Assembly: GCA_018398585.1 (NCBI GenBank)
Contig: JAGTTD010000001.1
Coordinates: forward strand, 20,043,750 to 20,107,749
Source of the DNA: Simmondsia chinensis
Lineage: Eukaryota > Streptophyta > Magnoliopsida > Caryophyllales > Simmondsiaceae
DNA length: 64,000 nucleotides
Reading direction: 5' to 3'
Shown: positions 1 through 9,379 of the stretch, piece by piece
How the letters are laid out: every line of letters starts with the position of its first letter
Numbering within the stretch: position 1 is the first letter of the stretch
Position numbers and translations under genes: made by a program
The notes under the pieces: model-generated
What the model was told of the DNA's origin: nothing
What the model saw: only the letters and a program-made list of their open reading frames with translations
The model's database searches: none

Positions 1-545
1 CGATGGATTGGGGCAATCCATGTAACTTGTAGATGTTGTCGAAAAAGAGCTTTGACAATTTCTCCGCAGTAACGGGTCGAGTAAGGGCAAGAAAATGACT
101 ATATTTGGTGAAGCGATCCACCACGACCCATATGACCTCCTTGCCTTCGGATTTCGGTAGCCCCTCAATGAAATCCATACTAATGTGAGCCCAAGCACTG
201 TCCGGAATGGGAAGAGTTTGAAGAAGTCCTTTGTATCGCGGATCTCCCAATTTTGTTTGTTGGCAAACATCACAAGACTTCACATAGTCGCTTACATCCT
301 TTTTCATGCTCGGCCACGTGAAATAAGCTTTAATTCGTTGATAGGTGCCTTCCACACCCTCGTGACCTCCCCAAGCAGCATCGTGCGAGTCTCGAATGAT
401 CTGTTTTCTCAAGTCGGTAACAGCACCAATGTACAGCTTACCCCGAACACGCAGTAAGCCATTCTGCACTGTCACTTCTCTGTTTTCTGTAGCCATTTTC
501 GTGTCGGTCTGGAGCGTGGCAGCAGCTACCTTTTCCAGAGCAAAT
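1..545 (-). pseudogene. Integrase of chromovirus copy 1 (partial)
   Basis: Read on the minus strand, this stretch encodes the zinc-binding N-terminus and the start of the catalytic core of a retroviral-type integrase, the enzyme that joins element cDNA to nuclear DNA. Visible pieces match the integrases at 58119-59036 and 56075-56629: a WGGHEG block near 370, a CDVCQQTK-type cysteine pair near 265, the MDFIEGLPKSEGKE block near 160-180, and VDRFTKYSHF near 110. The first catalytic Asp (in MDFIEG) is present; the second Asp and the Glu lie beyond the left edge. It follows RNase H directly, as in other Ty3/gypsy pol regions. Confidence 0.8.
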
Positions 546-556
546 GTATCCCCCTC

Positions 557-1090
557 TTAGGACTTGTGTAGCTTTTCGACCCAAGAAGGAATTACCACCG
601 AAATGGCTGAGCATGTGCCTGAAACAGTGTCCTCAAAACGCCTTGACAGTGCATCTGCAGCTGCGTTTTCTTTGCCACTTCTATACTCGATGTCGTAATC
701 AAGGCCTAACATTTTCATCAAGCCTTTCTTTTGAATTCTTGACACAATCTTCTGTTCGAGGAGATATTTGAGGCTTTGGTGGTCCGTCAGTATGGTGAAT
801 TTATGACCTTCCAATTAGTGCCTCCATTTCTCCACGGCTAAGAGAATTGCGAGGTACTCCTTTTCATAGGTCGACATTGCCTGATGTTTGAGGCTTAGAG
901 ATTGGCTTAGATATGCAATGGGCCTTCCGCTTTGAGAGAGGACAGCCCCAACACCCGTACCACTTGCATCGGTCTCTAAAACGAAGCCTTCGGCAAAATT
1001 TGGCATGGTCAAAGCCGGTGCTGAACACATGGCAATTTTGAGGGCTTCGAAAGCGGCCTGGACCTTCTCGTTCCACCCAAAAGCATCCTT
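557..1090 (-). pseudogene. RNase H domain of chromovirus copy 1
   Basis: This is the RNase H domain of the pol polyprotein, which removes RNA from RNA-DNA hybrids during reverse transcription. Recognisable motifs on the minus strand are [18 protein letters not shown] (catalytic Asp region), YEKEYLAILLAVEKWRH, ILTDHQSLKYLL and the C-terminal NAAADALSRR. A single in-frame stop near 815-817 separates KWRH from the next block. The frame differs from the RT upstream, so a frameshift lies near 1090. Family comparison: RNase H at 55230-55672 has the same motifs without that stop. Confidence 0.85.
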
Positions 1091-1098
1091 TTCAATAG

Positions 1099-1965
1099 CT
1101 ACGTTAAGGGTTTAGCAATGGAACCGTAACCTTTAATGAATTTTCGATAATATCCGGTCAATCCCATGAACCCTCGCAATTGCTTCAAGGGGATCGGGGT
1201 TGACCATTCTTGCATTGCTCGGATCCTATTAGGATCAGTAGCTATGCCCTCTGATGAGATGATATGACCCAGATATTCAAGCTTCACTTGAGCAAAAGAG
1301 CATTTGGACAATTTTGCAAAAAACTGGTGTTGTCGCATTAAGATGAATACTTGTCGAAGGTGTGTGAGGTGAGCTTCATATGTCGGACTATAAATCAGTA
1401 TGTCGTCGAAGAATACCAGCACCAACTTCCTCAAATAAGGTTTGAAAATATCATTCATAGCCGCTTGGAAGGTGGCCGGGGCGTTTGTTAAACCGAATGG
1501 CATAACAACAAACTCGAAATGGCCATGATGAGTTTGGAAAGTGGTCTTGTATCTATCTGATTCGAGAACTCAGATCTGATGATACCCTTGCTGTAAGTCC
1601 AGCTTGGAAAAGAAGCACACCTCATGAAGCTCATCAAGCAAGTCATCTATGACCGGTATCGAAAATTTGTCTTTCACGGTTAAAGTATTCAAACGACGGT
1701 AATCGATGGACATACGGGCTGTCCCATCCTTCTTCTTTACAAGGATCACAGGTGAAGTGATAGGACTTCAGCTTGGTCTAATGAAGCTCAACCGAAGTAA
1801 TTCCTCCACTTGTCGCTCGATCTCAGTCTTTTGGCCATGGGGGTACCGATATGGCCTAATTTTGAATGGATCGGCATTTCCTCGCAAAGGTATGGCATGA
1901 TCCACACTTCTTTGAGGGGGGATGCTCTTAGGCTCTTCAAAGATGCCCCCGAACTCATCAATTAA
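1099..1965 (-). pseudogene. Reverse transcriptase of chromovirus copy 1
   Basis: This is the reverse transcriptase domain. The longest open stretch (1503-1099) starts at the [13 protein letters not shown] block, carries the catalytic box as [11 protein letters not shown], and ends with the [17 protein letters not shown] motif that precedes RNase H. Upstream, out of that open stretch, the VKKKDG, IDYRRLN and [13 protein letters not shown] motifs can be read between about 1740 and 1560 with at least one stop (near 1568), so the domain is essentially complete but broken. The two catalytic Asp residues in the FDD box are intact. Confidence 0.88.
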
Positions 1966-2241
1966 AATCTAAACAACAGGAGGATGAATCGGTTGCTGCA
2001 TAACCGAGCTCACCATGAATAATTGCCCGATCCATTGTATCGCCTTCTTTTTAATTCCACCTTGCACATCCTTTGCCTCGATCAACTTGAGCTGAGCTTC
2101 CTCGGACATGCCTTGTAAAGATACCTTGGTGCCATGAACCTCAAAAGCCACGGTCACTTTATCGAAGTCGAAGACAACCGGGTTGAAGGTCCTCATTCAT
2201 TCTACTCCGAGCACCATGTCACAACCACCCAAAGGAATCAC

Positions 2242-3276
2242 TCAGAAATCAAAGGTGAAATGATGGCTTTGCATAGACCAAGGGAAGGCTATGCATTTGT
2301 TTTGTGTGGTCAAAGAATTCCCATCCGCTACCATAACTGCCAACGGATGAGTTTTCGTCACTTCGTGCTTGACCTTCTTAATTAACTTCGGATCAACGAA
2401 ACTGTGAGTGCTTCCACAATCAATGAGGATACTAATGGAGTCTTTCCCAGCCCGTCCTTTGATTTTTATCGTGTTATGAGCTCCGCTTCCAGTTAGAGCC
2501 TTCATGGAAATTTCGACCTCATCATCACTTGAGCAGCCTTGTGAAATGCATTCGGTATCTTTTGGTTCAGCATCTGATTCTCCACTGTCAGCCTCATTTT
2601 TTGCAGGTGCTGGGCTCCCTTTTACATACATAAGTGCTTGTGATTTGCACCTATGCCAGGGTTGATACGGTTGGTTGCATCGAAAACAAAGTCTACCTGA
2701 TAACCTGTCACTGCTTTTGCTGCTGTAAGGCTTGTTCTGTTGTAGGGGGGGTCTCGGTTTGCTGCTGACCGAGTGCTTCCCTTTGTCATAAGAAGGGACT
2801 TGAGTTGCTTCTATCAATTTTGCCTTGCTGTATGCGCTGGACAAAGACTTAGGACCAATGGCTTTCACCATATTTTTGATCCTAGGCTTAAGTCCACTTA
2901 CAAAACAGGACACATAGTAAGACTCGGCATCCTCGGGAGCAATGGTCAAAATGGACATCAAATTTGCTCTCAAATTCTCGAATCGGAGCATATACTCTCT
3001 CACGGTTGATGTTTGGGCCAGCTTATTAAAGCTATCCACAGCATCGGTAGATTCTCCTTCTCCATACCGCTCACACATCTCCTCTACGAATTTGCCCCAA
3101 GACAGAGTTGGTTTGGATTTCAACAAATTGTAATACCAAACCTCGTGATCTCCATGTAAGTGTACTGCTGCGAGTTGGAGCTTCTCCTCCTCTGGTACAT
3201 TGTAGTATAAGAAGAAACGATCACATCGCCTTAACCACGATTCCAGTTGCTTCCCATCAAAAGGGTCGATCTCCAC
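2242..3276 (-). pseudogene. Gag C-terminal half, zinc knuckle and protease start (copy 1)
   Basis: An open stretch of 344 codons. It begins at the IDPFDGKQLESWL block, continues through the gag core (YNLLKSKPTLSW, REYMLRFENLRANL, YYVSCFVSGLKPRIK), a CCHC knuckle (CFRCN...WHRC, near 2690-2650), an acidic linker and the protease start. The first codon is not ATG, because gag really begins at 3983 and an in-frame stop near 3283 separates the pieces. The aspartic protease motif reads LIDCGSTHSF, with Cys where other copies have Ser (LIDSGSTHSF). The protease continues below 2242 in a broken frame to about 1970, including the VVFDFDKV block. Confidence 0.85.
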
Positions 3277-3282
3277 CCTTGG

Positions 3283-3983
3283 CTATCGGTACGAGCTGCT
3301 TCTGCCACTCAAGGTGTTATCATTGGACTCAGTTCTTTGCTGATAACATCGTTCTGGGGGTCTCACAACAGGTTCGATTTCATCAGCTGCTGCATCCGGG
3401 TGAGCATTTGACAGTCGAGGCTGACTGTCAGGGGGTTTTTGTGCTGCTATAAATCCATTTTTCTCAAAGTTTGAGACTCGATCTGGACTTTCCACATCAA
3501 GATCACGTTGCAAAGGCTGAGATTCAGCTGGTTTGACGTTGGTAGATGGCCCTACAGTGGTCTGGATTTCTGGTGTTTAACGGGGTCTCGTGCAGGTTCG
3601 AAGCTCTGTCTTTCACTGGGTTGCTGCAGCTCCGATCGATTTTGAGGGAAAATCTAGCTCGCTGGCTTTAAAATTGCATCCACACTTGATTCTTTGTGCT
3701 TGGTCATGTGATCTTGTAAATTTTCAAGTCGTTTCTCCAATTGTTGCAGTCGATCTTCTTTCTTTTCATCTTTTTCCATCAATATTTTTTGAATTTGATG
3801 AATACTCTCGGTTTGGCTTCTACTTTCTGCACTTTGTTGATTAAGTTCAGCAAATTCTTGACCAAACTTGGCCTCCATGTTCTTTATCTGATCGTGAAGT
3901 TCCTGATTTCTATCATTTGGAGCATCAAGAACCGAAACCGCACCACCACCAGCTCCTGATCTTGTTCTATTTCTGTCGGTCAT
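3283..3983 (-). pseudogene. Gag N-terminus of chromovirus copy 1
   Basis: The gag start codon is the ATG whose A is at 3983, some 50 bases inside the primer site. The first 109 codons give an N-terminal Arg/Gly-rich tip followed by a long charged helix rich in Glu, Gln and Lys (roughly residues 28-95), which looks like a coiled coil. A stop at 3654 and a frame change split it from the next piece (3513-3283), a polar linker that leads into the gag core. Gag forms the virus-like particle; the coiled coil probably helps it assemble (inference). Confidence 0.7.
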
Positions 3984-4032
3984 TTTTGTTTGTGTTTAAG
4001 CTAGCTTAATCAAGGTTTGATTGATAAAACCA

Positions 4033-4045
4033 GCTCTGATACCAA
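4033..4045 (-). promoter_or_regulatory. Primer binding site of copy 1
   Basis: The minus strand reads TTGGTATCAGAGC directly after the LTR end, complementary to the 3' end of initiator-Met tRNA, the usual primer for plant gypsy and copia elements. It fixes the inner boundary of the LTR at 4047. Confidence 0.88.
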
Positions 4046-4046
4046 T

Positions 4047-4407
4047 TGTTAAGTTCCCAAAATTGATTTGGAAACCTAACCTTGTAGAAGAGAGTTTGAG
4101 ATGAGAAAAAGAATTGAAGGGGATGAGAAGTATAGAGAAGGGGATGAGAAAATTAGAATTTTTCCATAAAGGAATTGTATTAATTTCATTGGATGATCAG
4201 TTACATTCATAAGCACTGAATTTATACAATTTTAACCCAAAGGAGAAGTGCCCAGTTTGACTAATGCATTTTACCGCTCAAACACTTGCTTAACTGCATT
4301 TCCCGCCTTTTGCAACTAACAGATTTCCACACGCAATATGAGCTGTGCAGAATATGATATTTTGGGCGCCAGATATTCTGTCCAAATGCATTAATCAGCC
4401 TATTACA
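4047..4407 (-). repeat. 5' LTR of chromovirus copy 1
   Basis: The minus strand runs from TGTAATAGGC to ...CTTAACA, about 361 bp. A TATA-like box (TTGTATAAATTC, near 4220) and a pyrimidine-rich stretch with repeated TCTCATCC units precede the end. The inner end is certain from the primer site; the outer end is chosen because TG starts there and the sequence changes character, but there is no second LTR in the window to confirm it. Confidence 0.75.
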
Positions 4408-4757
4408 ATATAAGGACTAAAACTTGTAAGTAATACTAAAAATTAAATGAATTACCAATAAATTTTTATTAATTTGTAACACAATGGTGGAAAAAAGGTT
4501 GAGGTTATGGATCATTGTGTAGTTAACATCACAGCCAGCTGTAAAGGCAGGAATTATACATTTCACAAGCTGCATAATTCGTGTGACAATGAAGTTCCCA
4601 TTGTCCCGGAATTCGTGTTGTTTCGGTTCACACAAAAGCACTTGAAAAGATGATAACTGTTGTTAGTGGTTTGAACAACTGTGGATGGTTTGAGGTGGTG
4701 TTTGGCCTCGGGTATGACCTCACAACAAGTGCAAGAAGCCATGTATAGGTAAAGGTT

Positions 4758-5750
4758 ATGGCATTTGAAAACTGGATTAATCTACAGATGGAAGGTCCTG
4801 ATCTGGTGCAGAATTCGAATGGGCTTTGGGTCCTCTGTTGTGGCAGTTCGGAATGGAAAAATCATATGCATAAGCTCCAATATTTCCTTAATGTTTGGAG
4901 GCAGAAGATCAATACAACTTCAAGGAGAATTTTAGCTGAAATTGGAGTGCATATCAATAGCAAGGTTTGGAGCAGAACGTTTCAGATTCTAAAGAAGTTT
5001 CCAGCTGATCAAGAGTTGGGCTGGTATCTCCATTGGCTATATTTGTTACTTATGCTTGTGTTGGTTGGTAATACAAAAAATCTCGATTATTTGAGGCATA
5101 ATTGGGGGCTGGATAAGCTTTGGGTCCAAAGAAATAAGGTGTGCAGGTCAAAAGTAGTGAGCTGCTGCCATAACAGAATTGATGGCCAAGTTTTGGATGT
5201 TCAAGATATGTCAGTGTACACTTGGCATTCAACAATGGATCATAAACTCCTAATTCGTGTGTTCTATGTAAGGGAATGGGAAGACGTGGTTGGAATTTGG
5301 AATTCTCACAAGTTTATTCTCAAGATTCAATTAAAGGACGTTTTGAAGGTTGCAAAACATTCTTGGGGAGATTCTTCACTGACAGTTATGAATGTGTTGT
5401 TCAGATTAAGTTTGTTTGATGCTATTTTGTCCTTTGGAAAGTGTAATTACTGGTTCACTTCAAGTGGTTTCAATATGAACCAAAATCGAGCTGCATTATG
5501 CTATCATGAATCGCAACAAGTTAGCACTGCTGCATTACTGGACTCTGCATCAACTTCAGTGCATTTGGGAAGCAATCAAGGATTTATTAAGCATGTCATG
5601 AGTTGGGTCAGGAGGTGGTTGTGTGAGCTGAATAAATTGAAAATCATTGCAGCAGAGCACGTTAAGTCAGTAAGGAATCAAATTCCAGTAGCTAATATGC
5701 AGTTTCGGCATGCCGATCGGCAAGTTCGGAAGGAAATAATTATGTTTTAG
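4758..5750 (+). CDS. Conserved unknown protein of RT-less LTR element N1
   Basis: An uninterrupted ATG-started ORF of 330 codons, by far the cleanest frame in the first 40 kb. I do not recognise a domain. It is rich in Trp, Leu, His and Lys. Segments around residues 25-70 (LCCGSSEWKN ... FQILKKF) and 240-270 (FNMNQNRAALCYHE) resemble minus-strand segments of element N2 at 26770-26276 (ECCCGEQ ... ARVLKKG and FSLNRTRAGFCMCC). Just downstream, at about 5805-5832, both elements also share a WFEFGRPP / WFDLGRPP motif out of the main frame. The ORF sits where pol would be in an autonomous element. The function is unknown, and it may be the 3' half of a longer reading frame. Confidence 0.5.
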   Translation: MAFENWINLQMEGPDLVQNSNGLWVLCCGSSEWKNHMHKLQYFLNVWRQKINTTSRRILAEIGVHINSKVWSRTFQILKKFPADQELGWYLHWLYLLLMLVLVGNTKNLDYLRHNWGLDKLWVQRNKVCRSKVVSCCHNRIDGQVLDVQDMSVYTWHSTMDHKLLIRVFYVREWEDVVGIWNSHKFILKIQLKDVLKVAKHSWGDSSLTVMNVLFRLSLFDAILSFGKCNYWFTSSGFNMNQNRAALCYHESQQVSTAALLDSASTSVHLGSNQGFIKHVMSWVRRWLCELNKLKIIAAEHVKSVRNQIPVANMQFRHADRQVRKEIIMF

Positions 5751-6228
5751 AGCTGTTCGAACTGCATTTGGGAATGTTTACAAGCAGAATTTAATGTTTG
5801 TTTCTCTTGGTTTGAGTTTGGAAGGCCTCCCGAGCAATTGAATGACTTCATATGCAGTTTTATAGGTTCAATGACATCCAAACTTTGTTATGTAGCATTT
5901 TATAACCTGACTTGCAGAGTTGCTGCTGCGTGTTGGAACTTACAGCAACAAGAATGGATTTGGAGCTGTGTTAACTGCAGCATGAAGAGTTGTGCGTGTG
6001 TTGTTGGTGCTTGGTTTGATCAGTGTTGACCACCAGATGGTACAAGACATCTCCTTATATAGAGCAAGCTTCATATTAAGGACCTGCTGCAGTACAGAGC
6101 TTGAGCACTGTTGGCCTGTTTCAGCTGCAGCAAATTTCAGCAAGTCCATTGCAGTACCAATCAAGTTTGATCTACATTGAGTGTGTTCATAGCTTCACTC
6201 TCTTCTATTCTTGAGGACAAGAATGTTT
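5751..6228 (+). other. 3' region of N1 between ORF and polypurine tract
   Basis: No intact ORF. Remnant codons continue the resemblance to element N2 (WFEFGRPP at about 5805-5832). The last 40 bases contain CTTGAGGACAAGAATG, which in the chromoviruses encodes the very end of pol (LEDKN). Confidence 0.5.
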
Positions 6229-6243
6229 TCAAGGGGAAGAGAA
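6229..6243 (+). promoter_or_regulatory. Polypurine tract of N1
   Basis: The purine run AAGGGGAAGAGAA lies immediately before the 3' LTR. It is the expected priming site for plus-strand DNA and has the same position and form as the tracts before 57169 and 59352. Confidence 0.75.
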
Positions 6244-6829
6244 TGTTACGAATCGAGAATCCGAGGCTTGGATATGTGGTGGCTGTAATGCTGTCTGCTG
6301 CTGTTAGTGCTGTTATTTGCTGATTAGAGTAGTTAGTGATGTATTAGTTTGGTATTGTTGCTTTGTAATGGTCTTAGAGTGGCATTGCATTGTCTTGAGC
6401 TGCTGACATGTAATAATCCTGCATTGTAAACCTGCTGTAGGGGTCGTTAGCTGCTACTGTTGGTCTTGGCTCTTTAAGCCTTAGGTAGTTAGTTAGATAT
6501 TTTAGTAGTTATGTTAGTTAGAAGATATTTTCATGATTTAGATATTTTTCTTGCTTAGTCGGTTAGTTAGTTAAGTCTTGATGCAATGTACTTGTTTTGC
6601 TTAGATTGCTTATAAATAGGTGCTTTCAGCTGTAAATCAGAATCATTCAATCAAATATCAAATACAATCTTATTTTGAGATCAATATTCTCTCTCTCATC
6701 TAACTCTCTCTATTTTCTCATCTAATTTCCCTTCTTTCTCTCATCTAAACTCTATATTCTTCCTCATCTCATACTCTCACTATCCCAGCCAAGGTTAAGT
6801 TTCAAGACCTAATCTTCGAAACCTTAACA
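6244..6829 (+). repeat. 3' LTR of N1
   Basis: 586 bp from TGTTACGAATCG to AACCTTAACA. A TATA-like TATAAATAGG occurs at about 6610, followed by TCATTCAATCAAAT, TTTTGAGATCAA and a pyrimidine-rich block of repeated TCTCATCT. The same succession is seen in the LTRs of G, C2 and N2. The following five bases AGCAC are the likely right-hand target duplication; the left one is outside the window. Confidence 0.85.
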
Positions 6830-6834
6830 AGCAC

Positions 6835-7093
6835 CATCCCATTTTCCAAAAAGGTGACTAGTTAAGGTCAAACACGTGCAGTTCAGAATTTAAGCTCGCT
6901 TCCATGTTGCTGTGAGTCCCATTTTTCATGTTTATTGATTTTGCATTTACGACGACCAGACACACACACACACATTAAGCAAACAAAGGAGAAAACACAC
7001 CTTTTGCCAACCACAGTGAGAGGCTTTATACAAGACGCAACTGTCTTTAAGCCCATCGTGGATCGCCAAAACATAATCTCAGACCATTTACCA
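6835..7093 (+). other. 5' leader of Tat-like copy A
   Basis: Non-coding leader between the insertion of N1 and the gag ATG. It aligns with 23870-24020 (same strand) and with the reverse complement of about 49345-49626. It contains a short CA repeat at about 6960-6974. The LTR that should precede it is missing because N1 interrupts here and the rest lies outside the window. Confidence 0.65.
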
Positions 7094-8760
7094 ATGGTCA
7101 GAACAAGGAGGGCAAGTGCTTTCAAGCATGAGGAACCTAAAGGGTTGTCTTTGGTAGGGCCACCACTTGAGCATCTCTGAACAAATCCCTGCATCACGTG
7201 GGGATGAATTGAGTCATGCTGTGGTAACAAAAGCGATGGTGATGAAGACATCCTAGAAGACGACCGTATTGAGCTTGATGACTATTCTTGAAAGAGTTTC
7301 ATGGCCTTGCTCAAATGCTGATGGAACTCATTGGTCAAAGACTTGAGCAAGCTTTTGAAGAAGTCAAAGAGAAATGAAGTGCTGAGACAGAGCATACTCT
7401 AGTGGTTTAGCGTGAAAATGCATCCACATTGAGAACCGTTGTCAATGACGTCGGGACCTCAATTTTGAAAGACTTCACAAAGACACTGATAAAGTCTTGG
7501 TTGCGATGAATTCAACCTTGTCTTCCACCACTAGGCCTATAGGTAAGGACGTGGCAAGACAAACGGTAGTTGAAGTTGAGCCTATCTTAAGAAGGTAGGA
7601 TGAGACTCACAACGGCTTAATTTAAGCCATTAGAGAAAAAATTAGGCAATTAAACCAATTCTTGCTCCCACAATTTCCACTGGATGTCCTCGTGATGTTC
7701 CTTCAAGCTCATGGATGCCAGCTATTCAGGGTACCAACACCATCCCTGAGAGAGTAGGGAATCTAGTTGTGGCTAATACAAGGGTTAACCACTCGGACCG
7801 CCATAGGAATGATAACACAACCTATGGGGTCGTTGGCCCTCTGAATCAAGGGTATACCTTGACCTCAAGGGACCTCAACACCAATGTTCAGGTCATGCCT
7901 TCCGTTAAGATTGGGGGACAGGGCCATGTATACCCTTCTCATGTTGTAGAGGCCATTTCAAAGTCTAATAAGAGCCTCGGAGCAAGCATGCAATGATAAA
8001 TTCCCAATACTAGGGATTAATGTCCTCCTCTTAAGCCTCCTTTCACGTATGAGAGTGGGGGGAACCTAACTTTCTGCTCCTAAAGCATATACCTTAGGGA
8101 TTGATCAGGCTATAATGGCTCAACAGTCTGTTAATATAGGTGCGTCCTTAGGCATGCCTCAGGCCCAAGGATTTGTTGGCCCATACATTATGGCTAATCA
8201 ACAATTTGGCCATAATGATCAAGGGGGCTACCATCCTACGTATGTGGGACAACATCAGTTCCCCCATTCCCTAGTCCTGTACAAGTAAATGTATAAAGGC
8301 GGTCAAGCCTTGAAAAATTTGTATTGAGAGAACTGTTGGTAAGTCTCCTCGTAGGATGAATGAATATAAGGAAAGGATAGCCATAGCCGATGCCATATTT
8401 GAATGACTGCTGGAGTGGGGGGCGCTAAGATTTCCAAGAACCACTATTAAAATTAGGGATAAGTTTTGCAAATGGCACATCATGACGGAGCATCCAACTA
8501 GGGACTGTGCCACCTTTAAAAGGTTTTTGAAAGAGAAACTGATGAAGGGAGCCATTCTTCCCTCAAGAGAAGAAGAGATAAGCATGTCCACTAGTGACCA
8601 GTGGCAGACTATCTTTTCTGCCAAAAAATAGGTAATGGGAAGGTTTGGCTGCTGACTCATGCCCTTTGTGAAGGTTGTGGTCATAAGTTGGTGTATGAGA
8701 TGAAGAAGTTGGACTTATAAGGGGGTATACTAGTGTCCTCAAAGAAAGCCTCATTCATTA
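7094..8760 (+). pseudogene. Gag of Tat-like copy A
   Basis: The start ATG at 7094 (MVRTRRASAF) is supported by the equivalent MVRIRRSNAL in copy C at 49341. The N-terminal region (to about 8000) and the spacer up to about 8280 can be followed with stops. The gag core found in copy C (FTLFSREGS ... GTAFQWY, 41643-41311) is missing here, apparently deleted near 8280. The C-terminal zinc-finger-like segment FCKWHIMTEHPTRDC is at about 8464-8508, followed by AILPSREEE. Gag packages the element RNA. Confidence 0.7.
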
Positions 8761-9379
8761 GGTCAACTCAAGGTCTCACATTGAAGGCTTAGTTGATCAT
8801 AAGGAATGGACATCCTAAAAGGAACCAAAAATACCACCTGATTAAAGTGGACACCAACCAAGGACCACGACAATAAGGACAACAACACTTGGGGATTCAT
8901 TTTGGTAATGTTTGGAAGAAAAACCAGCTTAAGCAAGAAAATGCTAGCTCTTCCATTCTTACTCGAACTTAAAACAGGAAACTGCTTCACAAGGAGGCAG
9001 CAAAAAGGAGAGCTCAACTTGATACTTGTTTGGCCAAAGATTATGTTGAGGAAGATACAGGCCACGAGAGTAAGAGTGCTGAACCAATGGATCTTGAAGA
9101 TCCAAAAGGAAAGGCAAACCTCATAACCACTAAGGCTAAGAATGAGCCATATAAAAAGCTCGAGAGATGGGCCAGTTTCTCAGCTTCAGAAGAAAGAAAA
9201 TCTTAGTGGGGCAGCTTGCAAAGAATTCATAGGCTCGAAAGGCATTTGATGATGCTGAGATAGTCCCCTCTGCATCAATCTAGTAGAAGCTCTAGACTGT
9301 GTTAACTAGACGTGGTCTGATAAAGAATGACTTCAATGAGGAAGACTTCCCTAGGCCAATAGAGGAGTTCAAAGCCCCT

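Larger units (their letters stand above)
1..4407 (-). mobile_element. Ty3/gypsy chromovirus copy 1, 3' end cut by window
   Basis: This is an LTR retrotransposon read right to left: 5' LTR, primer site, gag, protease, reverse transcriptase, RNase H, then integrase running off the left edge. The domain order RT-RNH-IN is that of Ty3/gypsy. The protease segment, RT and RNase H resemble the H, C2 and G copies further right, but the gag N-terminus and LTR differ, so it is a separate family of the same chromovirus-like group. Several stops and frameshifts make it non-functional. It abuts the interior of an RT-less element at 4408, so it most likely inserted there; the matching left flank would lie outside the window. 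The candidate target duplication (ATATA, 4408-4412) cannot be tested. Confidence 0.9.
4408..6829 (+). mobile_element. RT-less LTR element N1 (3' part)
   Basis: This is a plus-strand LTR element with one long ORF, a polypurine tract and a 3' LTR, but no sign of reverse transcriptase, RNase H or integrase. Its protein is related to the interior of element N2 (25343-30276). The segment before the polypurine tract matches the pol tail of chromoviruses G and C2 (TTCTTGAGGACAAGAATG). Its 5' part is absent, presumably on the far side of chromovirus copy 1, which sits at its left edge. It in turn lies inside the leader of a Tat-like element: the sequence after it (AGCACCAT) lines up with 23868-23876. 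Confidence 0.75.

Noticed and set aside
2242..3276. Start of this frame as a true translation start
   Set aside because: The first codon is not ATG and gag begins at 3983; the apparent start only follows a stop codon. The same caution applies to 52317, where the frame opens in the primer site, and the real ATG is at 52350.
4417..4641. Minus-strand open frame of 74 codons
   Set aside because: Short, AT-rich, no resemblance; it overlaps the interior of the plus-strand element N1.
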